A stretch of 64,000 bases of DNA from Streptomyces hiroshimensis. Its GTDB lineage: Bacteria > Actinomycetota > Actinomycetes > Streptomycetales > Streptomycetaceae. This document shows positions 19,135 to 27,171 of this stretch, in pieces. Numbering within the stretch: the first letter of the stretch is position 1; each line of letters starts with the position of its first letter. Both the position numbers and the translations under genes were made by a program. The notes under the pieces are model-generated. The model was not told the origin of the DNA and made no database searches. It saw only the letters and a list, made by a program, of their open reading frames with translations. The stretch is from positions 25,658 to 89,657 of the forward strand of contig NZ_BMUT01000008.1 in the NCBI RefSeq assembly GCF_014650335.1, read 5' to 3'.

Positions 19135-20772
19135 TCACGGCGCCGCGGTGCGCCGGACGGTCCGGCCGGCCAGGACGTCCGTCCGCCGCCCGTCTTCCAT
19201 CACAAAGCGTCCGGCAATCAGGACATAAGGAATGCCGGTCGGAAGCGTCCGAGGGGCTTCGAAAGTGGCACCGGCGGCGACCGTCTCCGGATCGAAGAGA
19301 ACGAGGTCGGCACGGTGCCCGACGCGCACGAGGCCCCGGTCGGGCAGCCTGAGACGGGCTGCGGGGCGTGACGTGAGATGCGCCACGCACTCCTCCAGGG
19401 AGAGCACGCCGAGCTCGCGCACGTACCGGCCCAGGTAGTGCGGAAACGTGCCGTAGGCGCGCGGGTGCGGCTTGGCGCCGTGCAGGATGCCGTCGCTGCC
19501 GCCGGTGTGCACGCGGTGCCGCATGATCGTGCGGACGTTCCCCTCGTGGCCCACGTGCTGCAGGATCGTCGGCCCCAGCCGGTCCGCGATCAGCAGCCGG
19601 CGGGCGGTGGCCCACGGCTCCTCGCCGCGCTCGCGGGCGGCGCGGGCGACCGTCCTGCCGACGTGGGCCGCGGCGAGGGCCGGATCGGTGACGCCCGAGA
19701 TCTCGATCGCCTCCCAGTCGATGGGCACGCCGTGGCAGCCGTCCGCGCCCTCGACTTCCATGGCGTGCCGGATCTTCTCGGCCGTCGCTTCGTCCCGGAG
19801 CCGGGCCAGGACCGCCTCCGGGCCGCCCTCGCCCGCCCAGCTCGGCAGCATCGCCACGAGCGTGGTGCAGCCGGGGGTGTAGGGGTAGGTGTCGAGGGAG
19901 ATGTCCGCGCCGTCCGCGAGCGCCGCGTCGAGCAGGGCCAGCAGCTCGGGGGCGCGGCCCTCGTTCACGCCGAAGTTCATGGTGGCGTGGGCGAGGTGCA
20001 GGGCGCAGCCGGCGGCGCGGCTGAGGGCGATCATCTCCTCGTACGCGGCGAGGGCGCCCGCGCCGTACGAGCGGTGGTGCGGGCAGTAGTAGCCGCCGTA
20101 CGCGGCGACGACGCGGCAGAGCTCCGTCAGCTCGGCGTCGGTCGCGTACATGCCGGGCGTGTAGGTCAGCCCGGAGGAGAGCCCGACCGCGCCCTGCGCC
20201 AAGCCCTCGGCGACGAGCCGCTTCATACGGCCGAGCTCGCCGGCGGTGGCGGGCCGGTCCTCCCAGCCGACGGCCAGCGCGCGGACGGTCCCCTGGGGGA
20301 GGAGGTAGGCGGCGTTGACGGCGATGCCCTCGCCCAGGCCCTCGTCGGCGAAGCCGCGGTCGAGGCGGTCCAGGTACTCGCCGACGGTGCGCCAGGAGAA
20401 GTCGACGTCCGAGCCGTCACCGTTCCAGCCGGTGATCTGGGCGCGGACCCCGGCCAGCGTGCGGTCGTCGACGGGCGCGTACGACAGGCCGTCCTGGCCG
20501 ATGACCTCCAAGGTCACGCCCTGGGCGGCCTTGGCCTCGTGAGAGGGGTCGCGCAGGAGGGCGAGGTCGCTGTGCGCGTGCATGTCGATGAAGCCGGGGG
20601 CGAGGGCGAGGCCGTCCGCGTCCACGACGCGGTGAGCGGCGGCGGTGGGCCGGGGGCCCTCGCCCGGGCGCCGGATCTCGGCGATCCGGCCTCCGGCCAG
20701 GCCGACGTCGGCCCGGTAGGAGGGCCCGCCGGACCCGTCGATGACGCGCACGTTGCGAAAGACGGTGTCCAT
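19135..20772 (-). CDS. N-acyl-D-amino-acid deacylase (D-aminoacylase family)
   Basis: Metal-dependent amidohydrolase, 545 residues, that should release D-amino acids from N-acyl forms. It has the amidohydrolase metal motif FIDMHAHSDLALLRDP, the GQDGLSYAPV block, HLAHATMNFG, LQHVGHEGNVRTIM and the C-terminal composite-domain return (GRVRVGHRADLVLFDPETV-like). Start MDTVFRNV at 20772 follows aaggga. It lies 220 bases downstream of the DSD1-like deaminase on the same strand, so the products may pass directly to that enzyme. Dihydroorotase-like or D-glutamate-specific activity is possible instead. Confidence 0.88.
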   Translation of the reverse strand: MDTVFRNVRVIDGSGGPSYRADVGLAGGRIAEIRRPGEGPRPTAAAHRVVDADGLALAPGFIDMHAHSDLALLRDPSHEAKAAQGVTLEVIGQDGLSYAPVDDRTLAGVRAQITGWNGDGSDVDFSWRTVGEYLDRLDRGFADEGLGEGIAVNAAYLLPQGTVRALAVGWEDRPATAGELGRMKRLVAEGLAQGAVGLSSGLTYTPGMYATDAELTELCRVVAAYGGYYCPHHRSYGAGALAAYEEMIALSRAAGCALHLAHATMNFGVNEGRAPELLALLDAALADGADISLDTYPYTPGCTTLVAMLPSWAGEGGPEAVLARLRDEATAEKIRHAMEVEGADGCHGVPIDWEAIEISGVTDPALAAAHVGRTVARAARERGEEPWATARRLLIADRLGPTILQHVGHEGNVRTIMRHRVHTGGSDGILHGAKPHPRAYGTFPHYLGRYVRELGVLSLEECVAHLTSRPAARLRLPDRGLVRVGHRADLVLFDPETVAAGATFEAPRTLPTGIPYVLIAGRFVMEDGRRTDVLAGRTVRRTAAP

Positions 20773-20992
20773 GAGCGGGTCCCTTCGGCGGTCGGCGTTC
20801 GGCAGCCGTTGCGGTGGGAGTTTGTGCCCGGTGCCGGGAGGTGTTGAGAGGCTGCGCCTCTCTTTTCCGCCGCGGCGGTGATCAGCCACGACGGGCCGGT
20901 TCGGCGGTGCCGTTCCGGCCTGTCGTGCCGACCCGGCCCGTCGGGCTGAGCCGCGCAGCGCCCGGCACGGGCAGGGGCAGCCCGGCCCGGGG

Positions 20993-22312
20993 CTAGAAGA
21001 ACGTGCGGACGTAGTCCGTGACCGTGCCGTCCTCCGTGGCGAGCGGAATCAGCTGCCACTTGTCGAACACCGTGCACGGGTGCGACAGCCCCAGCCCCAC
21101 CCAGTCCCCGACCTCCAGCTCCACGCCCTCCTCCAGCTCCACGAACGCGTGCTGGTCGGCCAGCCCGATCACGGTCATGCCCCCGGCCTCCCGCACCGGC
21201 CGCACCGAGCCGTCCCGCGCCGAGCGCACCGCCCGCACCACCGGCAGGTCCAGGTCGTAGGGGACGTCGCGCTTGCCCGCGTTGAGGTAGGCGCGCCCCG
21301 GCTCCGGGCGGGAGACGACCTGGGCCCAGAGGCGGAAGGCGGGGCGCAGCTCGCCTTCCTCCGGATGCCGGTTGAACGGCGTCTTCCGCCGGTACGCACC
21401 GTCGTCGTGCGTGATGTACGCCCCCGACCGCAGCAGCCTCAGCACCGGGACCGACAGCTCCGGCAGTTCCGCGAAGACCTCGGCGACCGCGTCGAACCAC
21501 GCGCTGCCGCCCGCGCTGACGACCACCTCTTCCGCATCCGCGAACCGCCCCGCCTCGTCGAACCCGACGGCCAGCGCGGTCAGCCGGCGCAGCCACGCGC
21601 GGACGAGGTCGCCGTCGGCGCCCGGGATCTCCGCCTCGTAGCCGCCGACCCCGGCCAGCCGCAGGGTGCTCACGGAGGCCACGGCGTCGGCCACGGCCGT
21701 GCACTCGGCCTCGGTGCGGGCGCCCGTGCGGCCGCCGACGGCACCCAGCTCGACGACGACGTCGAGCGGACGGGAGGCCCCGGCCTCGCGGAGCGCGGCG
21801 TCCATCAGCTCGACGCCGCGCACGGAGTCGACGTAGGTGAAGAGGCGGAACTCCGGGTCGGCATCCAGCTCGGCGGCCAGCCAGCGCAGGGCGGCGGCGT
21901 CCACGACCTCGTTGGCGAGGAAGACGCGGCGTATGCCGTAGGCGCGGTAGACGCGGACCTGGGAGACCGTAGCGGCGGTGATCCCCCACGCGCCGTGCGC
22001 GATCTGACGCTCCAGCAGCTGCGGGGCCATGGTGGTCTTGCCGTGCGGGGCGAAGGCCAGGCCGTGGCCGGTGGACCAGCGCTCCATGAGGGCGAGGTTG
22101 TGGTCGAGCGCCTCGGCCGAGAGGGCGAGCACGGGCGTGGTGAAGCCGCCCGTGAACAGCGAGCGGCGCTCGGCGGCCAGCGCACCGACGGTCAGGCCCT
22201 CGGCGTCCGGGGGCAGGCCCTTGAAGCGGTGGTCGACGCGGGTGTCCGCGAGGCGGGTGACGGCGTCGGTGGTCGCGTCGGCAGCGGCAGCGGTGGCGTC
22301 GGCGGTGGCCAT
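20993..22312 (-). CDS. Amino acid deaminase / D-threonine aldolase-type PLP enzyme (DSD1-like)
   Basis: A fold-type III PLP enzyme of 439 residues with an alanine-racemase-like N-terminal barrel and a D-serine-dehydratase-like C-terminal domain. The PLP lysine is in FAPHGKTTMAPQLLERQ; other marks are GFTTPVLALSAEALDHN, LANEVVD, and the late metal-binding pattern with a histidine and cysteine (GLGLSHPCTVFDKW). The family includes D-serine/D-threonine dehydratases and aldolases. With the neighbouring RidA and D-aminoacylase, deamination of a D-hydroxy-amino acid via an enamine is likely. Start at 22312 has gggagg upstream. Divergent from the PfkB-IclR-RidA operon. Confidence 0.87.
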   Translation of the reverse strand: MATADATAAAADATTDAVTRLADTRVDHRFKGLPPDAEGLTVGALAAERRSLFTGGFTTPVLALSAEALDHNLALMERWSTGHGLAFAPHGKTTMAPQLLERQIAHGAWGITAATVSQVRVYRAYGIRRVFLANEVVDAAALRWLAAELDADPEFRLFTYVDSVRGVELMDAALREAGASRPLDVVVELGAVGGRTGARTEAECTAVADAVASVSTLRLAGVGGYEAEIPGADGDLVRAWLRRLTALAVGFDEAGRFADAEEVVVSAGGSAWFDAVAEVFAELPELSVPVLRLLRSGAYITHDDGAYRRKTPFNRHPEEGELRPAFRLWAQVVSRPEPGRAYLNAGKRDVPYDLDLPVVRAVRSARDGSVRPVREAGGMTVIGLADQHAFVELEEGVELEVGDWVGLGLSHPCTVFDKWQLIPLATEDGTVTDYVRTFF

Positions 22313-22532
22313 GGAGCCTCCCGGGGAGTCGTGTGTACGTGTGGTGCGTGTGTACGCGTCGTGCGTCGCGCCTGTTGCGCATTGTGCAATGCCCATTGCG
22401 CACAGCGCTGGCTGCTGTCTAACATCCGGCCAAGTACGGGGTCAACGGTCGTCTCACGCCCCGGGAGCGACCGTGACAGGACGCGTACACAACCGGACGC
22501 GTACACCACCGGACCGAGGAGCGAGGCCGACC

Positions 22533-23807
22533 GTGACCGCAGCCGCCGCCCCGCCGCCCGTCCGGGAGGCCGCCGACGTCGTATGCCTCGGCGAGTCGAT
22601 GGTCGCCTTCCGCCCCGCGCGGCCGGGGCCGGGCCCGCTCGCCGACGTGCCGTCCTTCGACCGGGGCATCGGGGGAGCGGAGTCCAACGTCGCCTGCGCA
22701 CTGGCCGCCGCCGGGCACCGGGCGAAGTGGGTGGGCCGGGTCGGCGCGGACGCCTTCGGAGACCACCTGGTCGCGGCGATCGCCGCGTACGGCGTGGACG
22801 TCTCCGCGGTCCAGCGCGACCCCGGACGGCCGACGGGCGTGTACTTCCGTACGGCGGGGGAGCGGGGCGTGGGGCTCCCTGCGCCGCGGGGATCCCTGCC
22901 CGGGCCTCTCCCCGGGCCTCTGTCCGCACCCCAGCCCGCACCCCTGTCCGGGCCCCTCTCCGAAGTCCTCTACTACCGTTCCGGATCCGCCGCCTCCGCC
23001 ATGTCGCCGGACCTCGTCCGCCGCGCGAGCGCATGGTCCGGCCGCATCCTGCACCTCACCGGCATCACCGCCGCGCTCTCCGCCGGCTGCCTCGCCCTCG
23101 TACACGACCTCACCGAGCGCGCCCCCGGCCGCCCCCTCGTCTCCTTCGACGTCAACTACCGCGTGGCGCTGTGGCGGGACGCCCCCGGCGACCCCGCCCT
23201 CCTGGCCGCCCTCGCCCGCCGGTGCGACCTCGTCTTCGTCGGCGAGGACGAGGCCGAGGCGGCCTGGGGCGTCCGCGGTGCCGCGGCGATACGGGCCGCG
23301 CTGCCGGAGCCGCGGGTACTCGTCGTCAAACACGGAGCCGCGGGGGCGACGGCGTACGTACGGGCTGCCGACCCCTCGTGCCACGGCGCCGGTGCCGGCG
23401 CCGCGTACGCCGCGTACGCCGACGCAGTCGTCTTCGTCCCCGCCCTCTCCGTCGACGTCGTCGCACCCGTCGGCGCCGGGGACGCGTTCGCCGCCGGCTT
23501 CCTCTCCGGCACCCTGCGCGGGCTGAGCGTCGAGCGGCGGCTGCGCCACGGCCACCTCATGGCCGCCGCCGCACTGGCCTCCCCCGGCGACCTGGCCGCC
23601 CCGCCCCCGCGCGACCTCGCCGACCGCCTCGCGGCCCTCGGCCCCGAGGCGTGGGGGAGGCTGCGTCTCGGCCCGGGCTGGACCACGGACCGGCCGGCGG
23701 CCGCCCGCACCGGACCAGCCACACCCACCGGGCCAACCACACCCGCCAGCCCTACCGACCTCAGCCCCACCGACCCCGGCCCCACCGGCGCGAAGGAACG
23801 CACATGA
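22533..23807 (+). CDS. PfkB-family carbohydrate kinase (2-keto-3-deoxygluconate kinase-like)
   Basis: Ribokinase-fold sugar kinase, 424 residues. N-terminal VVCLGESMVAFRP and GIGGAESNVACALA with GRVGADAFGDHLVAAI are PfkB signature 1; the catalytic-base region is VDVVAPVGAGDAFAAGFLSG. Two oddities: a proline-rich insertion after the lid (coded by imperfect repeats at ~22890-22965) and a ~40-residue Thr/Pro/Gly tail (TGPATPTGPTTPASPTD), both coded by short tandem repeats. GTG at 22533 has gaggagcgagg upstream. Stop overlaps the IclR ATG. KDG kinase is the closest guess; any sugar or sugar-acid substrate is possible. Confidence 0.86.
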   Translation: MTAAAAPPPVREAADVVCLGESMVAFRPARPGPGPLADVPSFDRGIGGAESNVACALAAAGHRAKWVGRVGADAFGDHLVAAIAAYGVDVSAVQRDPGRPTGVYFRTAGERGVGLPAPRGSLPGPLPGPLSAPQPAPLSGPLSEVLYYRSGSAASAMSPDLVRRASAWSGRILHLTGITAALSAGCLALVHDLTERAPGRPLVSFDVNYRVALWRDAPGDPALLAALARRCDLVFVGEDEAEAAWGVRGAAAIRAALPEPRVLVVKHGAAGATAYVRAADPSCHGAGAGAAYAAYADAVVFVPALSVDVVAPVGAGDAFAAGFLSGTLRGLSVERRLRHGHLMAAAALASPGDLAAPPPRDLADRLAALGPEAWGRLRLGPGWTTDRPAAARTGPATPTGPTTPASPTDLSPTDPGPTGAKERT

Positions 23808-24574
23808 GCCAGACCGTCGACCGCGCCCTGCGGATCCTGCCGCTGCTCGCCGAGGGGCCGGCCAACCTGGAGCAGGTGGCGGCCCGCCTCGACGTCCACA
23901 AGTCGACCGCGCTGCGCCTGCTGCGCACCCTCCACGAGCACGGCATGGTCTACCGGCAGCAGGACCAGCGCTACCGCCTCGGCACCCGCCTGTTCGCCCT
24001 CGCCCAGCAGGCCGCCGAGAACCTCGACGTCCGCGAGATCGCCCACCCGCACCTCGTCGCGCTCAACGAGCGGTGCGGGCACACCGTGCACCTCGCCGTG
24101 CACGAGGACGGCGAGGTCCTCTACATCGACAAGGTCGAGAGCCGCTACCCCGTACGGATGTACTCGCGCATCGGCAAGCCCGTCGCGATCACCGTCGCCG
24201 CCGTCGCCAAGCTGCTCCTCGCCGACCTGCCCGAACCCGAGCGGCGCGCCGTCGCCGAACGGCTCGACTACCCCGCCTACACCGCCCGTTCGACGCCGGA
24301 CGCCGGTGCGTTCCTCAAGGAGCTCGCGACCGTGCGCAAGCAGGGCTGGGCCACCGACTTCGGGGGCCACGAGGAGTCCATCAACTGCGTCGGCGCGCCG
24401 ATCCGCGGTACGGACGGGCGCGTCGTCGCCGCCTGCTCGATCTCCGCGCCCAACGTCGTCGTCGGCTCGGGGGAACTCCTCGAACTCCTCCCGCTGCTGC
24501 GCCGCACCGCCGACGCCATCAGCGCGGAGTACTCCGGCACCACACCGCCACCCCTGCAGAAAGCGAAGCCATGA
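23804..24574 (+). CDS. IclR-family regulator of the D-amino-acid/sugar-acid operon
   Basis: A 256-residue IclR protein: N-terminal winged helix (LEQVAARLDVHKSTALRLL, TLHEHGMVYR) and a C-terminal effector-binding GAF-like domain with ALNERCGHTVHLAVHEDGE, YSRIGKPVAITVAAVAK and GHEESINCVGAPI. It overlaps its neighbours on both sides by ATGA (with the kinase and with ridA), so one polycistronic message and autoregulation are expected. It probably also governs the divergent deaminase-deacylase genes across the 22313-22532 gap. The effector is unknown, but a cluster substrate is likely. Confidence 0.93.
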   Translation: MSQTVDRALRILPLLAEGPANLEQVAARLDVHKSTALRLLRTLHEHGMVYRQQDQRYRLGTRLFALAQQAAENLDVREIAHPHLVALNERCGHTVHLAVHEDGEVLYIDKVESRYPVRMYSRIGKPVAITVAAVAKLLLADLPEPERRAVAERLDYPAYTARSTPDAGAFLKELATVRKQGWATDFGGHEESINCVGAPIRGTDGRVVAACSISAPNVVVGSGELLELLPLLRRTADAISAEYSGTTPPPLQKAKP

Positions 24575-24975
24575 CCGAGAAGACCGCCGTCACGCCCGCC
24601 ACCCACACCGCCCCGCCCGCGAAGTTCTCGCACGGGGTGAAGAAGGGCAACATCCTGCAGGTCGCCGGGCAGGTCGGCTTCCTGCCGGCGGTGGAGGGGC
24701 AGCCTCCGACGCCCGCCGGGGACACCCTGCGCGCCCAGACCCTGCAGACGCTCGCCAACGTCAAGGCGGTCCTGGAGGAAGGCGGCGCGACCTGGGAGGA
24801 CGTGATCATGATGCGGATCTACCTCACCGACACCGCCCACTTCGCCGAGTTCAACGAGATGTACGACGCGTACTTCGCCGACCTGAAGTCCGTCCCCGCC
24901 GCCCGTACGACCGTCTACGTCGGCCTCCCCGCCGGCCTGCTCGTCGAGATCGACGCACTCGCCGTCCTCGGCTGA
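24571..24975 (+). CDS. ridA: RidA-family imine/enamine deaminase
   Basis: A 134-residue YjgF/YER057c/UK114 protein that hydrolyses reactive enamines such as 2-aminoacrylate, the intermediate made by serine/threonine dehydratases. The conserved catalytic arginine is in PAARTTVYVGLP, with the preceding LANVKAVLEEGGATWEDV block and IEIDALAVL-type ending (VEIDALAVLG). It fits directly with the DSD1-like deaminase upstream. ATGA overlap with iclR fixes the start. Immediately after the stop the sequence changes into an insertion-sequence remnant, so the operon's original downstream gene (gntP, see 26212) has been separated from it. Confidence 0.93.
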   Translation: MTEKTAVTPATHTAPPAKFSHGVKKGNILQVAGQVGFLPAVEGQPPTPAGDTLRAQTLQTLANVKAVLEEGGATWEDVIMMRIYLTDTAHFAEFNEMYDAYFADLKSVPAARTTVYVGLPAGLLVEIDALAVLG

Positions 24976-25075
24976 CGGCCGATCGCAGATCTTGCGCGTG
25001 CTCTCTTGGCAGTGCGGGATTATCTCATCGTTGAAGGCGTTCTGCCGGTATTTAGCCAATGTGGTGATAGGCGCC
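24976..25075 (-). pseudogene. Remnant of IS200/IS605 TnpA (Y1 HUH transposase)
   Basis: On the minus strand a short reading segment translates as LAKYRQNAFNDEIIPHCQES followed by TRKICD. This resembles the TnpA region just after the start of IS200-type transposases (TKYRxxVFxDxxLxRCxExxREVC). Upstream, YHHI appears in another frame, fitting the YHxV element that normally precedes it, so a small deletion or frameshift lies between. The HUH motif and catalytic tyrosine, which would follow, are absent: the sequence is cut off at the ridA stop codon. Similarity is by eye only. Confidence 0.45.
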
Positions 25076-25119
25076 AACGGCATGGTCTTGACTGTCTTCG
25101 GATCGAGGGGGTGGGCCAG

Positions 25120-26173
25120 GTGATCCGTGCATACAAGTTCCTTATGCGGCCCACCGTGGGTCAGCAGGGTGCGCTTGCCGCGATGCTGCGCCATCATTGC
25201 TCGTTCTACAACGGCGCGTTGCAGGAACGCCGTGATGCCTACCAGCACGTCTCGAAGACGACGGTCCGTTACGGGCAGCAGTCTGCACAGCTCAAAGAGA
25301 TCCGGGCGTTCGACCCGGAGTGTCAGGGCCGCTGGTCGTTCAGTTCCCAGCAGGCGACGCTACGGCGTCTGGATAAGGCTTTTTCCGCATTCTTCCGCCG
25401 TGTCAAGGCCGGGGAGAAGCCTGGATATCCGCGCTTTCGTGGCGTAGGCCGGTTCGACACAGTGGACTTTCCCAGGGACGGGGACGGCTGCCGGTGGGAC
25501 TCCACTCCGCACGACCCGGTCACCCGCGTCCGGTTGCAGGGTGTCGGGCACGTCAAGGTGCATCAGCACCGGGCTGTGGCCGGCAAGGCGAGTTCGTGCC
25601 CAACCCCCGTCACGGCCAGCAGGTCGCCGCGCAGCTCGAAACCGCACAGCAGGCGCTCTCCCGGTGCAAGCGCGGATCGAACCGCCGCTGCAAGATCGCC
25701 CAGAAGCCGGCACGGCTGCACCGCAAAGTCCGCCGCCGACGACTCGACCACGCCCACAAGACCGCGCTCACTCTCGTGCGTGAGCACGACTTCATCGCGC
25801 ATGAAGACCTCAAGATCCGCAATATGAGCCGGGCTCCCGCACCGAAGCCCGACCCCGGCCAGCCGGGCAGTTTCCTGCCCAATGGGGCGGGCGCAAAGGC
25901 CGCGCTCAACCGCTCAATCGCCGATGCCGGATGGGGGTGTTCCTCGCGATCCTTAACGCCAAGGCGGAAGGCGCCGGACGGGTAGTGATGGCGGTGGACC
26001 CCCGCAATACCTCCCGGCGGTGCCCCGAATGCGGGCACACCGCCAAGGAGAACCGGCCCACCCGGGAGAAGTTCCACTGTGTTTCGTGCGGCCACACCGC
26101 GCACGCGGACACAGTGGGCGCGATCAACGTTCTACGGGCCGGGCTGGTCCGTCGCGAAGCCCAACCGGCATAG
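25120..26173 (+). pseudogene. Broken TnpB (IS605 OrfB) RNA-guided nuclease gene
   Basis: N-terminal TnpB sequence starts at the GTG at 25120 (IRAYKFLMRPTVGQQGALAAM, RWSFSSQQATLRRLDKAF, VRLQGVGHVKVHQHR). Near 25585 it jumps straight to EFVPNPRHGQQVAA in another frame. The ~55-60 residues usually between, including the first RuvC aspartate (GIDxG), are deleted. A second frameshift in the G-run at ~25932 (GWG|VFLAILNAKAEGAGR) precedes an intact zinc finger (SRRCPECGHTAKENRPT, FHCVSCGHTAHAD) and the last RuvC aspartate. So at least one deletion and two frame breaks; nuclease activity is lost. Confidence 0.85.
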
Positions 26174-26176
26174 CGA

Positions 26177-26211
26177 GAAGCCACCCTCCTTTAAGCGGGT
26201 GGAGGAGTCAC
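26177..26211 (+). repeat. Right end of the IS605-type element / omega-RNA 3' hairpin
   Basis: ccaccc (26181-26186) pairs with gggtgg (26197-26202) around a 10-base loop, followed by aggagtcac. Elements of this family end this way, and the TnpB guide-RNA scaffold ends here too, with the guide taken from the flanking DNA (here the gntP fragment). Assignment rests on shape and position. Confidence 0.6.
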
Positions 26212-26474
26212 GACGCACGCCTTCCTGCCGCCGCGCCCCGGCCTGGTGGCCGCCGCCGGGCTGCTGCACGTGGATCTGGGCCGGATGATCCTCACGGGCG
26301 GTCTCGGTATTCGCCTCGCACGTCAACGACGGAGGCTTCTGGATGGTGGCCAAGTACTTCGGCATACCGGAGCGGGAGACGCTGAAGTCGTGGACGGTGC
26401 TGGAGTCGGTGCTGTCGGTGCTGTCGGTGGCGGGGTTCGCGATGGCGGGGATATTGAGTGTGGTGGTGGGATGA
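26212..26474 (+). pseudogene. GntP/DsdX-family permease remnant
   Basis: Two pieces of a gluconate/D-serine-type permease. First piece (26213-~26300): THAFLPPRPGLVAAAGLLHV then DLGRMILTG, matching the mid-protein block of GntP (HxxFPPxPGPxAL, GADMG). Second piece (~26305-26474, another frame): VSVFASHVNDGGFWMVAKYF, ETLKSWTVLES, then the last membrane helix and a stop at 26472-26474. The ~140 N-terminal residues and roughly 250 central ones are missing. It lies where an operon permease would be expected after ridA. The IS605-type element abuts its left edge. Confidence 0.72.
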
Positions 26475-26493
26475 AGGGCGATATATCCTCAAG

Positions 26494-26536
26494 ATCGACT
26501 TAATCGACTTAGGGGCATGCCCGCACCACGGGCATG
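26494..26536 (+). promoter_or_regulatory. Direct repeat and hairpin upstream of the ricin-lectin gene
   Basis: ATCGACTTA is present twice back to back (26494-26502, 26503-26511). It is followed by an 8-base-arm hairpin (catgcccg 26516-26523 with cgggcatg 26529-26536), 24 bases before the GTG start. Could be tandem activator or repressor sites. Confidence 0.4.
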
Positions 26537-26559
26537 GCGTCGGGGATATGGGGGCAGAA

Positions 26560-27105
26560 GTGAAGATCTTTGCCAAGCTTGCGACCGTGGCCGCAACCGG
26601 TGCGGCGCTCGTGCTGACGGCGCCGGGCACCGGCCAGGCGGCCGACCGGGGCGACCTGCTCGTCAACTCGATGAGCCGCAAGTGCCTGGAGATCGAGAAC
26701 TCGAGCAAGAGCAACGGCGCCCTGGCCCAGCAGTGGACCTGCAAGGGCCAGCCGGGCTCCGTGTGGAAGTTCGTGAAGGTGGCCGGCTCCGGCGCGGGCA
26801 CCCAGTTCCAGGTCGTGAACGCCAACAGCGGCAAGTGCCTGGAGATCGCCGACTCCCGTAAGGACAGGGGCGCCCCGATCCAGCAGTGGACATGCGTCAA
26901 GGGCGTCGCGACCCAGCTCTGGTACGAGGAGAACGGCTTCCTCGTCAACAAGAACGCCTGGCAGGCCGTGTCCATCCCCGTGTCGGAGACGGGCGGGCCG
27001 AACCTGAAGGACGGCGTCAAGGCCGAGGCGGGCCCCGGCCGGTCGTGGGACCACTGGGACCCGGCGTTCCCGCCGGCCCCCGCCGAGCTCCGCCGGGCTC
27101 GCTGA
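26560..27105 (+). CDS. Secreted ricin B-type lectin domain protein
   Basis: A 181-residue exported protein. Signal peptide KIFAKLATVAATGAALVLTA, cleavage near GQAA|DRG. The mature part is one beta-trefoil with two clear QxW repeats (GALAQQWTCKGQPGS, GAPIQQWTCVKGVA) and paired KCLEI motifs, each with a cysteine (SRKCLEIENSSKS, SGKCLEIADSRK). Carbohydrate binding outside the cell is expected; no catalytic domain is attached. The GTG at 26560 is chosen because its signal peptide has a proper basic start; ATG at 26548 is also in frame. Confidence 0.85.
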   Translation: MKIFAKLATVAATGAALVLTAPGTGQAADRGDLLVNSMSRKCLEIENSSKSNGALAQQWTCKGQPGSVWKFVKVAGSGAGTQFQVVNANSGKCLEIADSRKDRGAPIQQWTCVKGVATQLWYEENGFLVNKNAWQAVSIPVSETGGPNLKDGVKAEAGPGRSWDHWDPAFPPAPAELRRAR

Positions 27106-27121
27106 CCCGGCGGAGCCGGTC

Positions 27122-27151
27122 GTCCACCGGTCATCCGTCCACCGGTCATCC
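27122..27151. repeat. 15-base tandem duplication
   Basis: gtccaccggtcatcc occurs twice in direct succession (27122-27136, 27137-27151) between the convergent ricin-lectin and carboxypeptidase genes. Confidence 0.9.
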
Positions 27152-27171
27152 AAGGGGCGCCGTACCGCAGG

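Larger units (their letters stand above)
24976..26211 (+). mobile_element. Decayed IS605-type element (divergent tnpA remnant and broken tnpB)
   Basis: Stretch between the ridA stop and a fragment of a GntP permease gene. It carries a short tnpA remnant on the minus strand, a frameshifted and internally deleted tnpB on the plus strand, and at its right end a hairpin typical of IS200/IS605 ends (26181-26202 plus gagtcac). The left boundary at the ridA stop is inferred: sequence resembling tnpA runs right up to it. It cannot move on its own. There is no terminal inverted repeat, as expected for this family. Confidence 0.75.
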
